Below are positions 26,187 through 34,545 of a stretch of 64,000 nucleotides of DNA, piece by piece (position 1 is the stretch's first letter; the number at the start of each line of letters is the position of its first letter). The notes below the pieces were generated by a model. That model was not told the DNA's origin. It did not search any database and saw only the letters and a program-made list of their open reading frames with translations. The position numbers and the translations under genes were made by a program. The stretch is from Planococcus chinensis. Its GTDB lineage: Bacteria; Bacillota; Bacilli; Bacillales_A; Planococcaceae. The stretch covers positions 372,001 to 436,000 of the forward strand of contig NZ_JABWTK010000001.1 in NCBI RefSeq assembly GCF_020071995.1, in the 5' to 3' direction.

Positions 26187-26831
26187 ATGGAAAGGCTTAC
26201 ACTCGATTCGCTATTGGATGTCATTGGAGAACTGTTTTCGGATGAAATTTCAATTGCGGTATCAAATACAAAGGAATATATCTATTACAGGCCAAGCAAA
26301 CGGATCGATCTGAAGATTCAAATCGGCGATCCGGTAAAAGAAGGAACCATTGCGTACAAAGCGCTGGAAACAAAGCAGAAAGCTTCGGAGTTTATTGACA
26401 AGGAAATCTTTGGGGTGCCTTACCACGGAATGGCCGTTCCGTTTGAACAGGACGGGCAGCTTGAGGGAGTGGTAATGGCGATTTATCCGGCTTTTACAGA
26501 CGGCAAGTCCGTCGTCACTGTGAAAAGCGCCGATGGCTGGAAGCCGATTCCGTTTGGCAACGTAAAATATTTGGAAGTAAAAGACCGCAAGACCTATGTC
26601 TATGCGGACAACTTTTGGGGCACAAATAAAAACTCGCTGCAGGAATTTGAGTATATGCTGCCGAGGGACTTATTCATCCGCTGCCACCGATCGTTTATCG
26701 TGAATGTCCATCATATAGAAGAAATTTATCCGGATACGCATTCGACTTTTGTGCTGGCAATGAATGACGGTGCACGCATACCGGTCAGCCAATCCTATTC
26801 AAGTTATTTCCGGAAATTGCTCGGATTTTAG
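26187..26831 (+). CDS. LytTR-type transcriptional regulator
   Basis: The 214-residue protein has a C-terminal LytTR DNA-binding domain (about 110-212; NVKYLEVKDRKTYVYAD, the RCHRSFIVNVHHIEEI signature, PVSQSYSSYFRKLLG) and an N-terminal sensor-like domain of about 100 residues with a PAS/GAF-like feel (ISIAVSNTKEYIYYRPS, GVPYHGMAVPFEQDGQLEGVV). It lacks the response-regulator receiver usual in LytTR proteins. It stands between two CoA-transferase paralogues in the same orientation, so it probably senses a metabolite and controls one or both. It has AGGAGG before ATG. The ligand is unknown. Confidence 0.8.
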   Translation: MERLTLDSLLDVIGELFSDEISIAVSNTKEYIYYRPSKRIDLKIQIGDPVKEGTIAYKALETKQKASEFIDKEIFGVPYHGMAVPFEQDGQLEGVVMAIYPAFTDGKSVVTVKSADGWKPIPFGNVKYLEVKDRKTYVYADNFWGTNKNSLQEFEYMLPRDLFIRCHRSFIVNVHHIEEIYPDTHSTFVLAMNDGARIPVSQSYSSYFRKLLGF

Positions 26832-26896
26832 AAAGTGCTGCTTTAGGTGGCAAATTATCTGGCTTAACCACTTTTAACACTCTTCTACTCCGCAAA

Positions 26897-26959
26897 ACAC
26901 ATTTTAGACACATTTTGAGATAAAGTTATCTAATAATTAGAAAATAACAGACGCTGTTA
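26897..26959 (+). promoter_or_regulatory. Direct and inverted repeats upstream of CoA-transferase copy 2
   Basis: ACACATTTT occurs at 26897 and 26908 (11 nt apart), and TAACAG-ACG-CTGTTA forms a dyad at 26945-26959. A cre-like ATGAAAACGCTTTATC is at 26995-27010. They are candidates for the LytTR regulator and CcpA. No consensus was tested. Confidence 0.35.
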
Positions 26960-27059
26960 ATAGAACAAAACGGATTAAAACTGAGCGGTCGCTCATGAAA
27001 ACGCTTTATCTCGTGTCAAATGTAGGTTTGCCTATTAACTTCGAAAGAGAGTGATAAAT

Positions 27060-28574
27060 ATGGAGAAAAAACTTGGACGGGTAAGAGCTGCTGGATTAGA
27101 GAATCGTGTAGTAACGCCTGAAGAAGCGGCTTCGTGGATTCAGGACGGCATGACATTGGGCCTTAGCGGATTTACGCGTGCCGGCGATGTAAAGGCGGTT
27201 CCTTTTGCTTTAATAAAGCGGGCGGAAACAGAAAGCTTCAAAGTGAATGTATTTACAGGGGCATCATTGGGTTCGGATATCGATAAATTGTTTGCAGAAG
27301 CGGGCATTGTCAACAAACGGTTGCCGTTCCAGGCAGAGCCGGCGATGCGCAAAAAAATCAACGAAGGCGAAATGCTGTTTGTCGACCATCACTTATCCCA
27401 TACAGCGGAATGGATTCGCACCAATGTGACGGAAACAATTGACTTTGCGATTGTGGAAGCGCTTTCGATAACTGAAGATGGAATGATCATCCCGACAACG
27501 TCTGTAGGGAATTCAGCGGTCTTTGCAAAACATGCCAAAAACATCATTGTGGAGATCAATATGGCACAGCCGGAATTATTTGAAGGGCTCCATGATATTT
27601 ACGATGCTGGAAAGCAAGGCGAGCGCATGCCGATTCCGTTGACCAAAGTCGATGATCGCATTGGAACAATCGGCATACCGGTCGAATTGGATAAAATCCG
27701 AGGCATCGTATTTACAAAGCAGGAAGATTCTGCCTCGACAATCGTCCAGCCGGACAAGGAAACGAAAATGATGGCCGACCATCTGCTTGAATTCCTGCGT
27801 TCGGAAATCCGTGCAGAACGATTGACAGAAAAATTGGCGCCGCTTCAATCCGGAATCGGGTCCGTGGCAAACGCCGTGCTGCATGGCATGATCGATTCGG
27901 AGTTTAAAAACCTGGAAGTGTATTCGGAAGTATTGCAGGACGCTGTATTCGATTTGATGGACGCCGGCAAAGTGGATTTCGCTTCCTGCTGTTCAATTAC
28001 GCTTTCTGAAGAGAAAATGAAGCAGGTTTACGGAGATTTTGAAAAATACCGCGATAAAATTGTTCTTCGTCCGCAGGAAATTTCGAATCATCCGGAACTT
28101 ATCCGCCGCCTCGGTTTGATTTCCATTAATACAGCACTTGAATTTGATATCTACGGAAACGTCAATTCAACCCATGTATGCGGCACAAAAATGATGAATG
28201 GCATCGGAGGGTCAGGTGATTTTGCCCGAAACGCACGCCTTGCTATTTTTGTCACGAAGTCGATTGCCAAAGAAGGCAAAGTTTCAAGCGTTGTGCCGTT
28301 CGTGTCCCACATAGACCATACGGAACATGATGTGGATGTGGTTGTGACAGAGCAGGGCTATGCAGACCTTCGCGGGCTTGCGCCTCGTGAACGCGTCGGC
28401 CTCATCATTGAAAACTGTGTCCACCCTTCTTACCGCGAAGCTCTTCGCGAGTATTACGCAGAAGCATTGACGCGCGGCGGCCAAACACCGCACGTGCTGG
28501 AAAAAGCTTTTGCATGGCACACGAACTTGGCTCAGCATGGTTCGATGCTGCCGAAAAAAGAACAATTGGTGTAA
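27060..28574 (+). CDS. Acetyl-CoA hydrolase/succinyl-CoA:acetate CoA-transferase, copy 2
   Basis: The 504-residue protein is nearly the same as copy 1 over its whole length (same LSGFTRAGD, SEVLQDAVF and GIGGSGDFARNAR motifs) with a slightly longer C-terminus (PKKEQLV). The ATG at 27060 is chosen behind AAAGAGAGTG. Many changes are conservative, and codon use has drifted, so the duplication is not very recent. Copies flanking a regulator point to differential control, perhaps by acetate or acyl-CoA. A terminator with a 13-bp stem follows. Confidence 0.88.
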   Translation: MEKKLGRVRAAGLENRVVTPEEAASWIQDGMTLGLSGFTRAGDVKAVPFALIKRAETESFKVNVFTGASLGSDIDKLFAEAGIVNKRLPFQAEPAMRKKINEGEMLFVDHHLSHTAEWIRTNVTETIDFAIVEALSITEDGMIIPTTSVGNSAVFAKHAKNIIVEINMAQPELFEGLHDIYDAGKQGERMPIPLTKVDDRIGTIGIPVELDKIRGIVFTKQEDSASTIVQPDKETKMMADHLLEFLRSEIRAERLTEKLAPLQSGIGSVANAVLHGMIDSEFKNLEVYSEVLQDAVFDLMDAGKVDFASCCSITLSEEKMKQVYGDFEKYRDKIVLRPQEISNHPELIRRLGLISINTALEFDIYGNVNSTHVCGTKMMNGIGGSGDFARNARLAIFVTKSIAKEGKVSSVVPFVSHIDHTEHDVDVVVTEQGYADLRGLAPRERVGLIIENCVHPSYREALREYYAEALTRGGQTPHVLEKAFAWHTNLAQHGSMLPKKEQLV

Positions 28575-28584
28575 ACTGATAAAA

Positions 28585-28622
28585 ACCAGCCTTTCCGAAT
28601 CGACGGAAAGGCTGGTTTTTTA
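28585..28622 (+). terminator. Terminator after CoA-transferase copy 2
   Basis: AACCAGCCTTTCCG pairs with CGGAAAGGCTGGTT and runs into TTT. Confidence 0.9.
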
Positions 28623-28650
28623 GGGATGGTGCGAGCGGCTGCGCTTTTTT

Positions 28651-28848
28651 ATTGTCCAGCTCCTGTCCCTGTCCCTGTTCCTGCATCGCTGCGCTAGCTT
28701 CGGAACATGAAAGAGCGTTGCATCGCTGCGCTAGCTTTGGGACATGAAAGTGCGTTGCAGCACTTCGTGCTTCGTCGCAAAGTTATGTTCCAAATTCCCT
28801 TTGGCCCATAACTTGCTTGTCGAAGCTAACCGGCTCTTTCCGCTTTTT
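28651..28848 (+). repeat. Structured intergenic repeat S, copy 1 (long)
   Basis: It begins ATTGTCCAGCTCC and ends GTCGAAGCTAACCGGCTCTTTCCGC... as copy 3 does, but its middle is expanded. Inside are two direct repeats of GCATCGCTGCGCTAGCTT (28683 and 28710) and a CTTCGTCGCAAAG piece. The GCATCGCTGxGCTAGCTTCG word also appears in repeat element R copy 2 near 55611. The 20 nt before it look like the tail of another copy. Confidence 0.65.
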
Positions 28849-28850
28849 GT

Positions 28851-28973
28851 TATTGTCCAGACTCCAGCGCCTTGCCCCTCGAGTCGCTTCAGCCTCGCCT
28901 GCAATGGCAAAGAACGCCATTACCGGCAAGGCTTCCAGCGCTTGTCGGGGCTAAAACGGGCGCTTCCGCTTTT
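28851..28973 (+). repeat. Structured intergenic repeat S, copy 2
   Basis: Starts TATTGTCCAGACTCCAGCGCC and ends GGGCGCTTCCGCTTTT. It folds into nested helices: AGCGCC/GGCGCT (28866/28959), GCCCC/GGGGC (28874/28947), AGCCT/AGGCT (28891/28929) and AATGGC/GCCATT (28903/28916). I recall similar CCTCGAGTCGCTTC elements scattered in other Bacillaceae genomes, but could not check. No open frame. Confidence 0.75.
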
Positions 28974-28974
28974 C

Positions 28975-29095
28975 TTACTGTCCAGCTGCAAGAGCCAGCT
29001 TCTCGGGTCATAAGCCACTCCGGCTGTGCGGCAAAAAACGCCGCTTCGCCGAATCGTCTTATGCCTGTCGAAGCTAACCGGCTCTTTCCGCTTTT
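28975..29095 (+). repeat. Structured intergenic repeat S, copy 3
   Basis: Begins TTACTGTCCAGCTG and ends CCGGCTCTTTCCGCTTTT, stopping 1 nt before the VOC gene's stop codon. The helices of copy 2 are kept with different bases: AGAGCC/GGCTCT (28991/29080), GCTTC/GAAGC (28998/29070), CATAAG/CTTATG (29009/29058), GCGGC/GCCGC (29028/29040). Paired changes in both arms show selection for, or origin by, base pairing. Confidence 0.75.
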
Positions 29096-29096
29096 C

Positions 29097-29567
29097 CTAT
29101 TGCCCGCCGTACATGTCGGATGTGTTGCGGGTGTAGAGTTCGACAATGTTGCCGAAGGGGTCTTCGGTATAAACCAGGTAATGCGGTTTTGTTTTTGAAG
29201 TTTTCCAGATTTTGCTGCGCTGCTTGCCCCCGTGTTGGACGATCCGTTCGATGGTCTCGATTAGGTTGTCGACAATCAGGCAGATATGGAAAAATCCCTT
29301 ATGGGGAAATGCGATTTCTCCTTTAAATAGGGGTTCCTGGAACTCAAACAGTTCAATGCCGATTCCGCCAAGCGACATCAAATGCACATTGCGCATTTTC
29401 TGGACTTCAGGCCCTTGCAGATCCTGGGTCATGTTATCCGGTTCCGCTTCTGCTGCGTCAAAGTCAAAAGGACCTGCGAGCACGTAAAAGCCGAACACTT
29501 TGCAATACCAGTCCATTGCTTGGTCCAAATCGGGGACTGCCAGCCCGACATGTGTGATTTCGCCCAT
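29097..29567 (-). CDS. VOC-family (glyoxalase/bleomycin-resistance fold) protein
   Basis: The 156-residue protein has two beta-alpha-beta-beta-beta modules (about 3-75 and 80-150). Metal-ligand positions look kept: His6 (THVGLAVPDLDQAMDWY), Glu in IGIELFEF, His in GFFHICLIV and Glu in NIVELY. That pattern fits lactoylglutathione lyase, methylmalonyl-CoA epimerase or dioxygenase relatives. The substrate is not decided; length and the two-histidine pattern would fit a small-molecule lyase. AAAGGAGG precedes ATG. It is alone, and its stop abuts the S repeats. Confidence 0.8.
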   Translation of the reverse strand: MGEITHVGLAVPDLDQAMDWYCKVFGFYVLAGPFDFDAAEAEPDNMTQDLQGPEVQKMRNVHLMSLGGIGIELFEFQEPLFKGEIAFPHKGFFHICLIVDNLIETIERIVQHGGKQRSKIWKTSKTKPHYLVYTEDPFGNIVELYTRNTSDMYGGQ

Positions 29568-29660
29568 TTCATCGCCTCCTTTATATATCAGTTTTACCCA
29601 GAAGCAGATGATTTAATCCGTTATTAAAAACAGATTTTTCTGTATAAACAAAAATAGTTG

Positions 29661-29689
29661 TTGTCAAAGGTAATTTTTAGTATTATAAT
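29661..29689 (+). promoter_or_regulatory. Sigma-A promoter of rlmN
   Basis: TTGTCA and a perfect TATAAT are exactly 17 nt apart, 37 nt before the start codon. Confidence 0.75.
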
Positions 29690-29725
29690 AAGCAATTGTG
29701 AAATTCTGAAATGAGGGTACTAATA

Positions 29726-30796
29726 ATGAAAAATTCCATCTATGGATTGACGATTGATCAATTAAAAGAATGGTTTTTAGAAAATGGACAAAAGAAATTC
29801 CGTGCTGAACAAGTTTGGGATTGGCTATATATTAAACGCGTCACTGAATTCTCCCAGATGAACAACCTCAGTAAAGAGGTCATTGCGCTTTTGGAAGAGA
29901 ACTTTGCGATCCGTACTTTAACAGAAGCGGTCAAGCAGGAATCTGCTGACGGCACAATCAAATTCCTTTTCCGTCTGCAGGACGGCAACTTGATTGAAAC
30001 GGTTTTGATGCGCTTTAAATACGGCAACTCGGTTTGTGTAACGACACAGGTCGGCTGTAACATCGGCTGCAGTTTCTGCGCCAGCGGACTTTTGAAAAAG
30101 AGCCGCGATTTAAACGCGGGCGAAATCGTCGAGCAGATCATGCAAGTGCAGGCTCACTTTGATGCACAGAAAAAAGATGAGCGCGTTAGCCACATCGTGG
30201 TTATGGGGATCGGCGAACCGTTCGATAACTACACAAACTTGATGGGCTTCTTGAATGTCGTCAACTCACAAAAGGGTTTGGCTATCGGAGCTCGCCACAT
30301 TACCGTTTCAACAAGCGGTATCGTGCCGAAAATCTACGATTATGCGGACGAAGGCCTGCAGGTTAACCTGGCAATTTCTATCCACGCGCCGAACAATGAA
30401 TTGCGTTCACGCATCATGAAAATCAACAAAGCCTACCCGATCGAGAAATTGATGGCGGCCATCGATTACTATTTGGAGAAATCCAACCGCCGCATCACAT
30501 TCGAATACATCTTGCTGCGCGACGTCAACGACCATGTTGAAGAAGCGAACCAATTGGCGAAGCTGCTTGAAGACAAGCGCCACTTGTCATACGTCAACTT
30601 GATTCCGTACAACTCCGTCAGCGAGCATGACCAGTACCAGCAAAGCACACCGGAAGCGATCAGCGCTTTCTTCGACGCTTTGAAAAAGAAAGGCATCAAC
30701 TGCGGCGTGCGCCAGGAACAAGGCGCGGACATCGACGCGGCTTGCGGCCAATTGCGAAGCAAACAAATCAAAAAAGAAAAAACAGCTGCTCTATAA
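29726..30796 (+). CDS. rlmN: Radical-SAM 23S rRNA (A2503-C2)-methyltransferase, RlmN family
   Basis: The 356-residue enzyme has the radical-SAM cluster motif CNIGCSFC (Cys111, 115, 118), the family [11 protein letters not shown] approach, GIGEPFDNY, and the C-terminal methyl-carrying cysteine in [10 protein letters not shown]. It methylates A2503 of 23S rRNA and, in RlmN, A37 of some tRNAs. It reads as RlmN, not the Cfr resistance enzyme. The ATG at 29726 follows GAGGG by 8 nt. In Bacillus rlmN normally lies in the rsmB-prpC-prkC cluster; here it is a lone gene, so it may be a second RlmN paralogue. Confidence 0.9.
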   Translation: MKNSIYGLTIDQLKEWFLENGQKKFRAEQVWDWLYIKRVTEFSQMNNLSKEVIALLEENFAIRTLTEAVKQESADGTIKFLFRLQDGNLIETVLMRFKYGNSVCVTTQVGCNIGCSFCASGLLKKSRDLNAGEIVEQIMQVQAHFDAQKKDERVSHIVVMGIGEPFDNYTNLMGFLNVVNSQKGLAIGARHITVSTSGIVPKIYDYADEGLQVNLAISIHAPNNELRSRIMKINKAYPIEKLMAAIDYYLEKSNRRITFEYILLRDVNDHVEEANQLAKLLEDKRHLSYVNLIPYNSVSEHDQYQQSTPEAISAFFDALKKKGINCGVRQEQGADIDAACGQLRSKQIKKEKTAAL

Positions 30797-30815
30797 GAGC
30801 AGGCTGGTTGAAAAA

Positions 30816-30846
30816 GGGCATCCCTCTGTGTGGGATGCCCTTTTTT
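30816..30846 (+). terminator. Terminator after rlmN
   Basis: GGGCATCCC pairs with GGGATGCCC and is followed by six T. Confidence 0.9.
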
Positions 30847-30861
30847 GTGTCGAATTTTGTT

Positions 30862-30940
30862 GAACGCAAATAAACTGTTTTAAGCGCAAATAAACCCAGT
30901 GTGAACGCAAATAAAAACTTTTAAACGCAAATAAACTCAA
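30862..30940 (-). repeat. Short tandem array, TTATTTGCG unit, inverted (array 3)
   Basis: On the plus strand CGCAAATAA occurs at 30865, 30885, 30906 and 30926 (spacings 20, 21, 20). Read on the minus strand the units keep the same order of variants as array 1 (TTTAAAA, TTCACACT, CTTAAAA, TTCAACAAAA), one unit shorter. It lies between the rlmN terminator and the terminator of the sugar-transport operon. Confidence 0.85.
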
Positions 30941-30979
30941 GCTTTCAGTGATTTACGGACAAATAGCGATTTATGAAAA

Positions 30980-31016
30980 ATAAAAAATCCCATCGGCAAT
31001 CGTTGCCGATGGGATT
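30980..31016 (-). terminator. Terminator of the sugar ABC transporter operon
   Basis: A 14-bp stem, AATCCCATCGGCAA with TTGCCGATGGGATT, is followed on the minus strand by a T tract. Confidence 0.88.
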
Positions 31017-31033
31017 TTGCGTCCACGCGTTCT

Positions 31034-31960
31034 TTATTTTCCTCCGGACTGGAGGTTGATGCCCTGGATAAAGTATTTCTGGAAAAAGAAGAAAATCAGG
31101 ATGACTGGCAGCAATACAAGAAGCGAGCCGGCCATCAAGTAATTCCATTGGGTGCTGAGCTGCCCTTTAAATACCTGCAAGCCGATTTGGAGCGTATACA
31201 GGTTCTCGTCGTTCAAGTACAGGAGCGGCCCCAGAAAGTCGTTCCAAGCGCCGTTAAACGAGAAGATGGCGACGGTGGCGATTGCCGGCTTGGTGAGCGG
31301 CAATCCGATTTTCCACCAAATGTAGAAATGGTTGGCGCCTTCCATTTTTGCGGCTTCGATCAATTCAGTCGGAATTGTCATATAGAACTGGCGCAGCAGG
31401 AAGATATTGAATGCGCTGCCGAAAAACGCCGGCACAATCAGCGGGTAATACGTATTAACCCAGCCGAGGTTCGCAAACAACACATACTGCGGAATCAGGG
31501 TAACGAATCCGGGAATCATCATGGTCGCCAGAACGATGGCGAACAGGACATTTTTGCCGCGGAACGGGATTTTTGCAAAGCCGTAGGCAATGAACGAGTT
31601 GGATAAGACATTGCCGATGACGACCAGAATCGTGATGGTCAGCGTATTGATGGTGTAGCGGGTGAAAGGCGCCGCTTCCCATGTCTTGATGTAGTTTGAG
31701 AACAGCCAATCCTCCGGCCAGAACGACGGCGGGAAACTCATCACTTCCGCCATCGTTTTAAGGGAAGTCGCAAACATCCACCAGAGAGGGGAGAGAATCA
31801 GCAAACTACCGATCGCGAGCAGGACAAAATTGAAAACCACCAGGATGTTTTTGCGGTTGCCCCGGTGTTCAAAGAAACTGGGATTTTCATTCGCCGTTTC
31901 AATGGTTTTCAGATCATCTGCCTTGTCTAAATAGTCGAGATTATCCGTCGGTTTGTCCAT
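31034..31960 (-). CDS. Carbohydrate ABC transporter permease, MalG/UgpE type
   Basis: The 308-residue membrane protein has six predicted helices and the EAA loop (PTELIEAAKMEGANHFYIWWKIGLPLTKPA), typical of the second CUT1-family permease. It pairs with the permease just upstream, whose TAA stop touches this ATG; the ribosome site GGGGAGGAG lies within the upstream gene. The complex would take up an oligosaccharide or polyol. The cytoplasmic N-terminal tail of about 35 residues is acidic and long for the family. Confidence 0.9.
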   Translation of the reverse strand: MDKPTDNLDYLDKADDLKTIETANENPSFFEHRGNRKNILVVFNFVLLAIGSLLILSPLWWMFATSLKTMAEVMSFPPSFWPEDWLFSNYIKTWEAAPFTRYTINTLTITILVVIGNVLSNSFIAYGFAKIPFRGKNVLFAIVLATMMIPGFVTLIPQYVLFANLGWVNTYYPLIVPAFFGSAFNIFLLRQFYMTIPTELIEAAKMEGANHFYIWWKIGLPLTKPAIATVAIFSFNGAWNDFLGPLLYLNDENLYTLQIGLQVFKGQLSTQWNYLMAGSLLVLLPVILIFFFFQKYFIQGINLQSGGK

Positions 31961-32872
31961 TTACTTCTCCTCCCCTTCGTAATGCACCCAACGGGGAGCG
32001 AGTTTAAGATTGAAAATCGTCAAGATGAAGACGATGACAAAGAGAATCCATGACATCGCCATGGCGTAGCCCATATTGAAGTTGGTGAAGGCCTGCTTCC
32101 ACATGTACAAGTTATAGAACAGCAAGGAGTTGGCAGGTCCGCCTTCGCCGTTATTGGACATAACGTATGCTTCCTGGAAAATCTGGAAGCCGCCGATCAG
32201 GCTGGTCACGACATCAAAGAAAATGACCGGCGTAATCATCGGAATCGTAATGTGGAAAAACTTTTTCCATGTATTGGCGCCGTCGATTTCAGCCGCTTCA
32301 TAAAGCGATTTGGAAACGCCCTGCATGCTCGCCAGATACAACAGCATCGAGCCGCCGACGCTCCATAGCTTCATGAAAATGATGGAAGGCTTTGTCCAGT
32401 CGGGGTCAAACAGCCAGTTCGGTCCGTCAATGCCAAACCAGCTGAGGACCAGATTGACCATCCCGGTTCCCGGATCAAGCAGCTGCATCCACAGCATATA
32501 AACGCCCACACCTGACAGGACTGCCGGCAAATAATACAGCGTCCGGAATATGCGCATGCCGGGAATGTCCTGATTCAAGAGCGCCGATAGGAAAATAGCG
32601 CCGATTGTGGTCAACGGCACAGAAAAGATAACGAAGTACAAGGTATTCCAAAGGGAGGTCCAAAAAAGACTGTCCTCAGTGAAAAGCCCTTGATAATTTT
32701 CTGCTCCGACAAAGTCCATCTGCGATGTAATATTATAGTTTGTAAAACTTGCCACAAATGAAAATACCAAAGGCCCCGCAGTGAAAGCGAGAAAGCCGAT
32801 GATCCATGGCAACACGAAAATATAGCCATATATGCTTTCTTTGCGCCGCATGGTCAATCTTTTTTTCCCCAA
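31961..32872 (-). CDS. Carbohydrate ABC transporter permease, MalF/UgpA type
   Basis: The 303-residue permease has six helices, the CUT1-type N-terminal IYGYIFVLPWIIGFLAF and the EAA motif (KSLYEAAEIDGANTWKKF). It is the first permease of the pair and lies 15 nt after the binding-protein gene. The conserved YYLPAVLSGVGVYMLW stretch belongs to the lipid-facing helices of the family. No ATPase gene is in the operon; the MsmX-type ATPase transcribed divergently from 34546 is the likely energiser. Confidence 0.9.
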   Translation of the reverse strand: MGKKRLTMRRKESIYGYIFVLPWIIGFLAFTAGPLVFSFVASFTNYNITSQMDFVGAENYQGLFTEDSLFWTSLWNTLYFVIFSVPLTTIGAIFLSALLNQDIPGMRIFRTLYYLPAVLSGVGVYMLWMQLLDPGTGMVNLVLSWFGIDGPNWLFDPDWTKPSIIFMKLWSVGGSMLLYLASMQGVSKSLYEAAEIDGANTWKKFFHITIPMITPVIFFDVVTSLIGGFQIFQEAYVMSNNGEGGPANSLLFYNLYMWKQAFTNFNMGYAMAMSWILFVIVFILTIFNLKLAPRWVHYEGEEK

Positions 32873-32887
32873 AGTGACACCTCCTTG

Positions 32888-34210
32888 TTACTTGTTTTTC
32901 TCGATTAAGTTCTCGACATCGGTCTGCGATTTCGTCAGCGCTTCTTTCGCTGTCATCGAACCGAGCAGGAATTCATCAACGTTCGGATTGATCAGGCTGC
33001 TGAAGTCCGGTGCAAATACCGGAACCGGAGTCAATAAAGTATGCTCCATGTTCTCAACGGCCTTTTCATATACCATGGTGCCGTCTTCATTGAATTCATC
33101 GGATTTTGCCGCCGCTTCCGCCGCTTCGACATTGGCAATATTGTCGAAGTTTTTCACTGCCCAGTATTCCTGCGCTTCCACGTCTGTCAAATATTTGATG
33201 AATTCCCAAGCTGCTTCGGAATTTTTCGATCCTTCCGGGATTTCAGCGACAAAGCCGCCGCCCCAGCTCGTGTGGCCGTTGCCTTCTTCATATTCCGGAA
33301 GTTCGACGACGCCGAAATTCAAATCAGGTGCGTAGTCGCGGATTTGTGTGTAGAAGGTCGGTGCCTGGGCAATCATCGCCAGATCGCCGCTGAAGAACGG
33401 GTGTCCTTGCTGGCTGTCAATTTGGGCCTGGTAGGAGTTGATGACGTCATCGCCGTATTTGTCTTTCCAGGATTTAAGCCAGTTCAGCACTTCTTCGTTT
33501 TTAGGCGTATCAATTTCAAAGTTATCTTGTTCGTCAAAATAGTTTTGGCCGTTGGCATTCAAGAGCCATACGTCATAGCCGATTCCCCAAAGTGGGTAGA
33601 AGCCGATCTGGTCATAGTTGTTGCCTTCTTTTTTGTCGAGTTTTGCTGCATATTCTTCCAGCTCTGCCCAGGTAGTCGGCGGTTTTTCAGGATCCAGCCC
33701 CGCTTCTTTAAAGGCGTCTTTGTTATAGAAAAGTACACGTGTATCGGTATTAAAAGGAATGCCGTATGAATCGCCTTCATAAAGAGTTGCGTCCCAAAGT
33801 TCCGGATAGAAGCGCTTGGAAATATCATCTTCTTCCAAAAACGTCGACAAATTCATCGCCTGTTTTTTCTGGCCGCGGAGAGCAGTGGCATTGATGTCGT
33901 TGATGACGACATCAGGCGGATCGCCTGCAGCGATGGCTGCCAATTCTTTGGTCCAGATATCGCCGAATGGCAGATAAGTGTGTTTTACTTCAATTTCCTC
34001 CTGCGATTCGTTGAAATCCGTGATGATTTGTTCAATTATCGGACGGCGGATTTCGGATCCCCAAAACGTCCAAAAATCGACGACAGTTTTGCCGTCTTCG
34101 TTTACCGCTGCCTCGTCGCCGCCGCTGTTGTTCGTCTGAAAGCCCGAACAGCCGCTGAGAATCAAAGCAAGGCCGGCAATTAAGACGATGAAAATTTTTA
34201 ATTTGTTCAT
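32888..34210 (-). CDS. Sugar ABC transporter substrate-binding lipoprotein
   Basis: The 440-residue protein has a lipoprotein signal peptide with the lipobox LSGC (Cys21) and a MalE-like periplasmic-binding fold: VDFWTFWG, an IAAGDPPDVVINDINA hinge segment, YGIPFNTDTRVLFYNKDAF, and TSWGGGFVAEIPEGSK. It is anchored outside the membrane and hands the sugar to the permeases downstream. The sugar cannot be named from sequence. A perfect dyad upstream probably binds a regulator. AAGGAGTG precedes the ATG. Confidence 0.9.
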   Translation of the reverse strand: MNKLKIFIVLIAGLALILSGCSGFQTNNSGGDEAAVNEDGKTVVDFWTFWGSEIRRPIIEQIITDFNESQEEIEVKHTYLPFGDIWTKELAAIAAGDPPDVVINDINATALRGQKKQAMNLSTFLEEDDISKRFYPELWDATLYEGDSYGIPFNTDTRVLFYNKDAFKEAGLDPEKPPTTWAELEEYAAKLDKKEGNNYDQIGFYPLWGIGYDVWLLNANGQNYFDEQDNFEIDTPKNEEVLNWLKSWKDKYGDDVINSYQAQIDSQQGHPFFSGDLAMIAQAPTFYTQIRDYAPDLNFGVVELPEYEEGNGHTSWGGGFVAEIPEGSKNSEAAWEFIKYLTDVEAQEYWAVKNFDNIANVEAAEAAAKSDEFNEDGTMVYEKAVENMEHTLLTPVPVFAPDFSSLINPNVDEFLLGSMTAKEALTKSQTDVENLIEKNK

Positions 34211-34251
34211 CTTGTTCCACTCCTTTTGGTGTATTTTGAAAATAAGTACAA

Positions 34252-34277
34252 ATAATATCTTCGACAGTCGAAGTAAA
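34252..34277 (-). promoter_or_regulatory. Operator dyad in the sugar-transport operon promoter
   Basis: CTTCGAC-A-GTCGAAG is a perfect 15-nt palindrome (34259-34273). On the minus strand it lies between TTTACT and TATTAT-like boxes, about 45 nt before the lipoprotein gene. No regulator gene is adjacent. Confidence 0.5.
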
Positions 34278-34545
34278 GAGACGATTTTGCCTGATTTTCA
34301 GCGAAAAAATGCCCCTTTTTCATTAGAAAAAGAACCGTAAAATCTTCCAGCTTCTCATGTCTAGTAGAAGTATATAACAACTACTCCTTCTTTTCAAAGA
34401 GTAATCTAAATATACAGATAATAGGACTAAATACCGAGTTTAAGCGGTTTTGAAATTGGGTATGAACATTTATTTTCCAATTTGCGATTTGTAATATACA
34501 GAAAACTGTTTATAATTAAGGTAAAAAAGAATGGGGAGTGGCATA

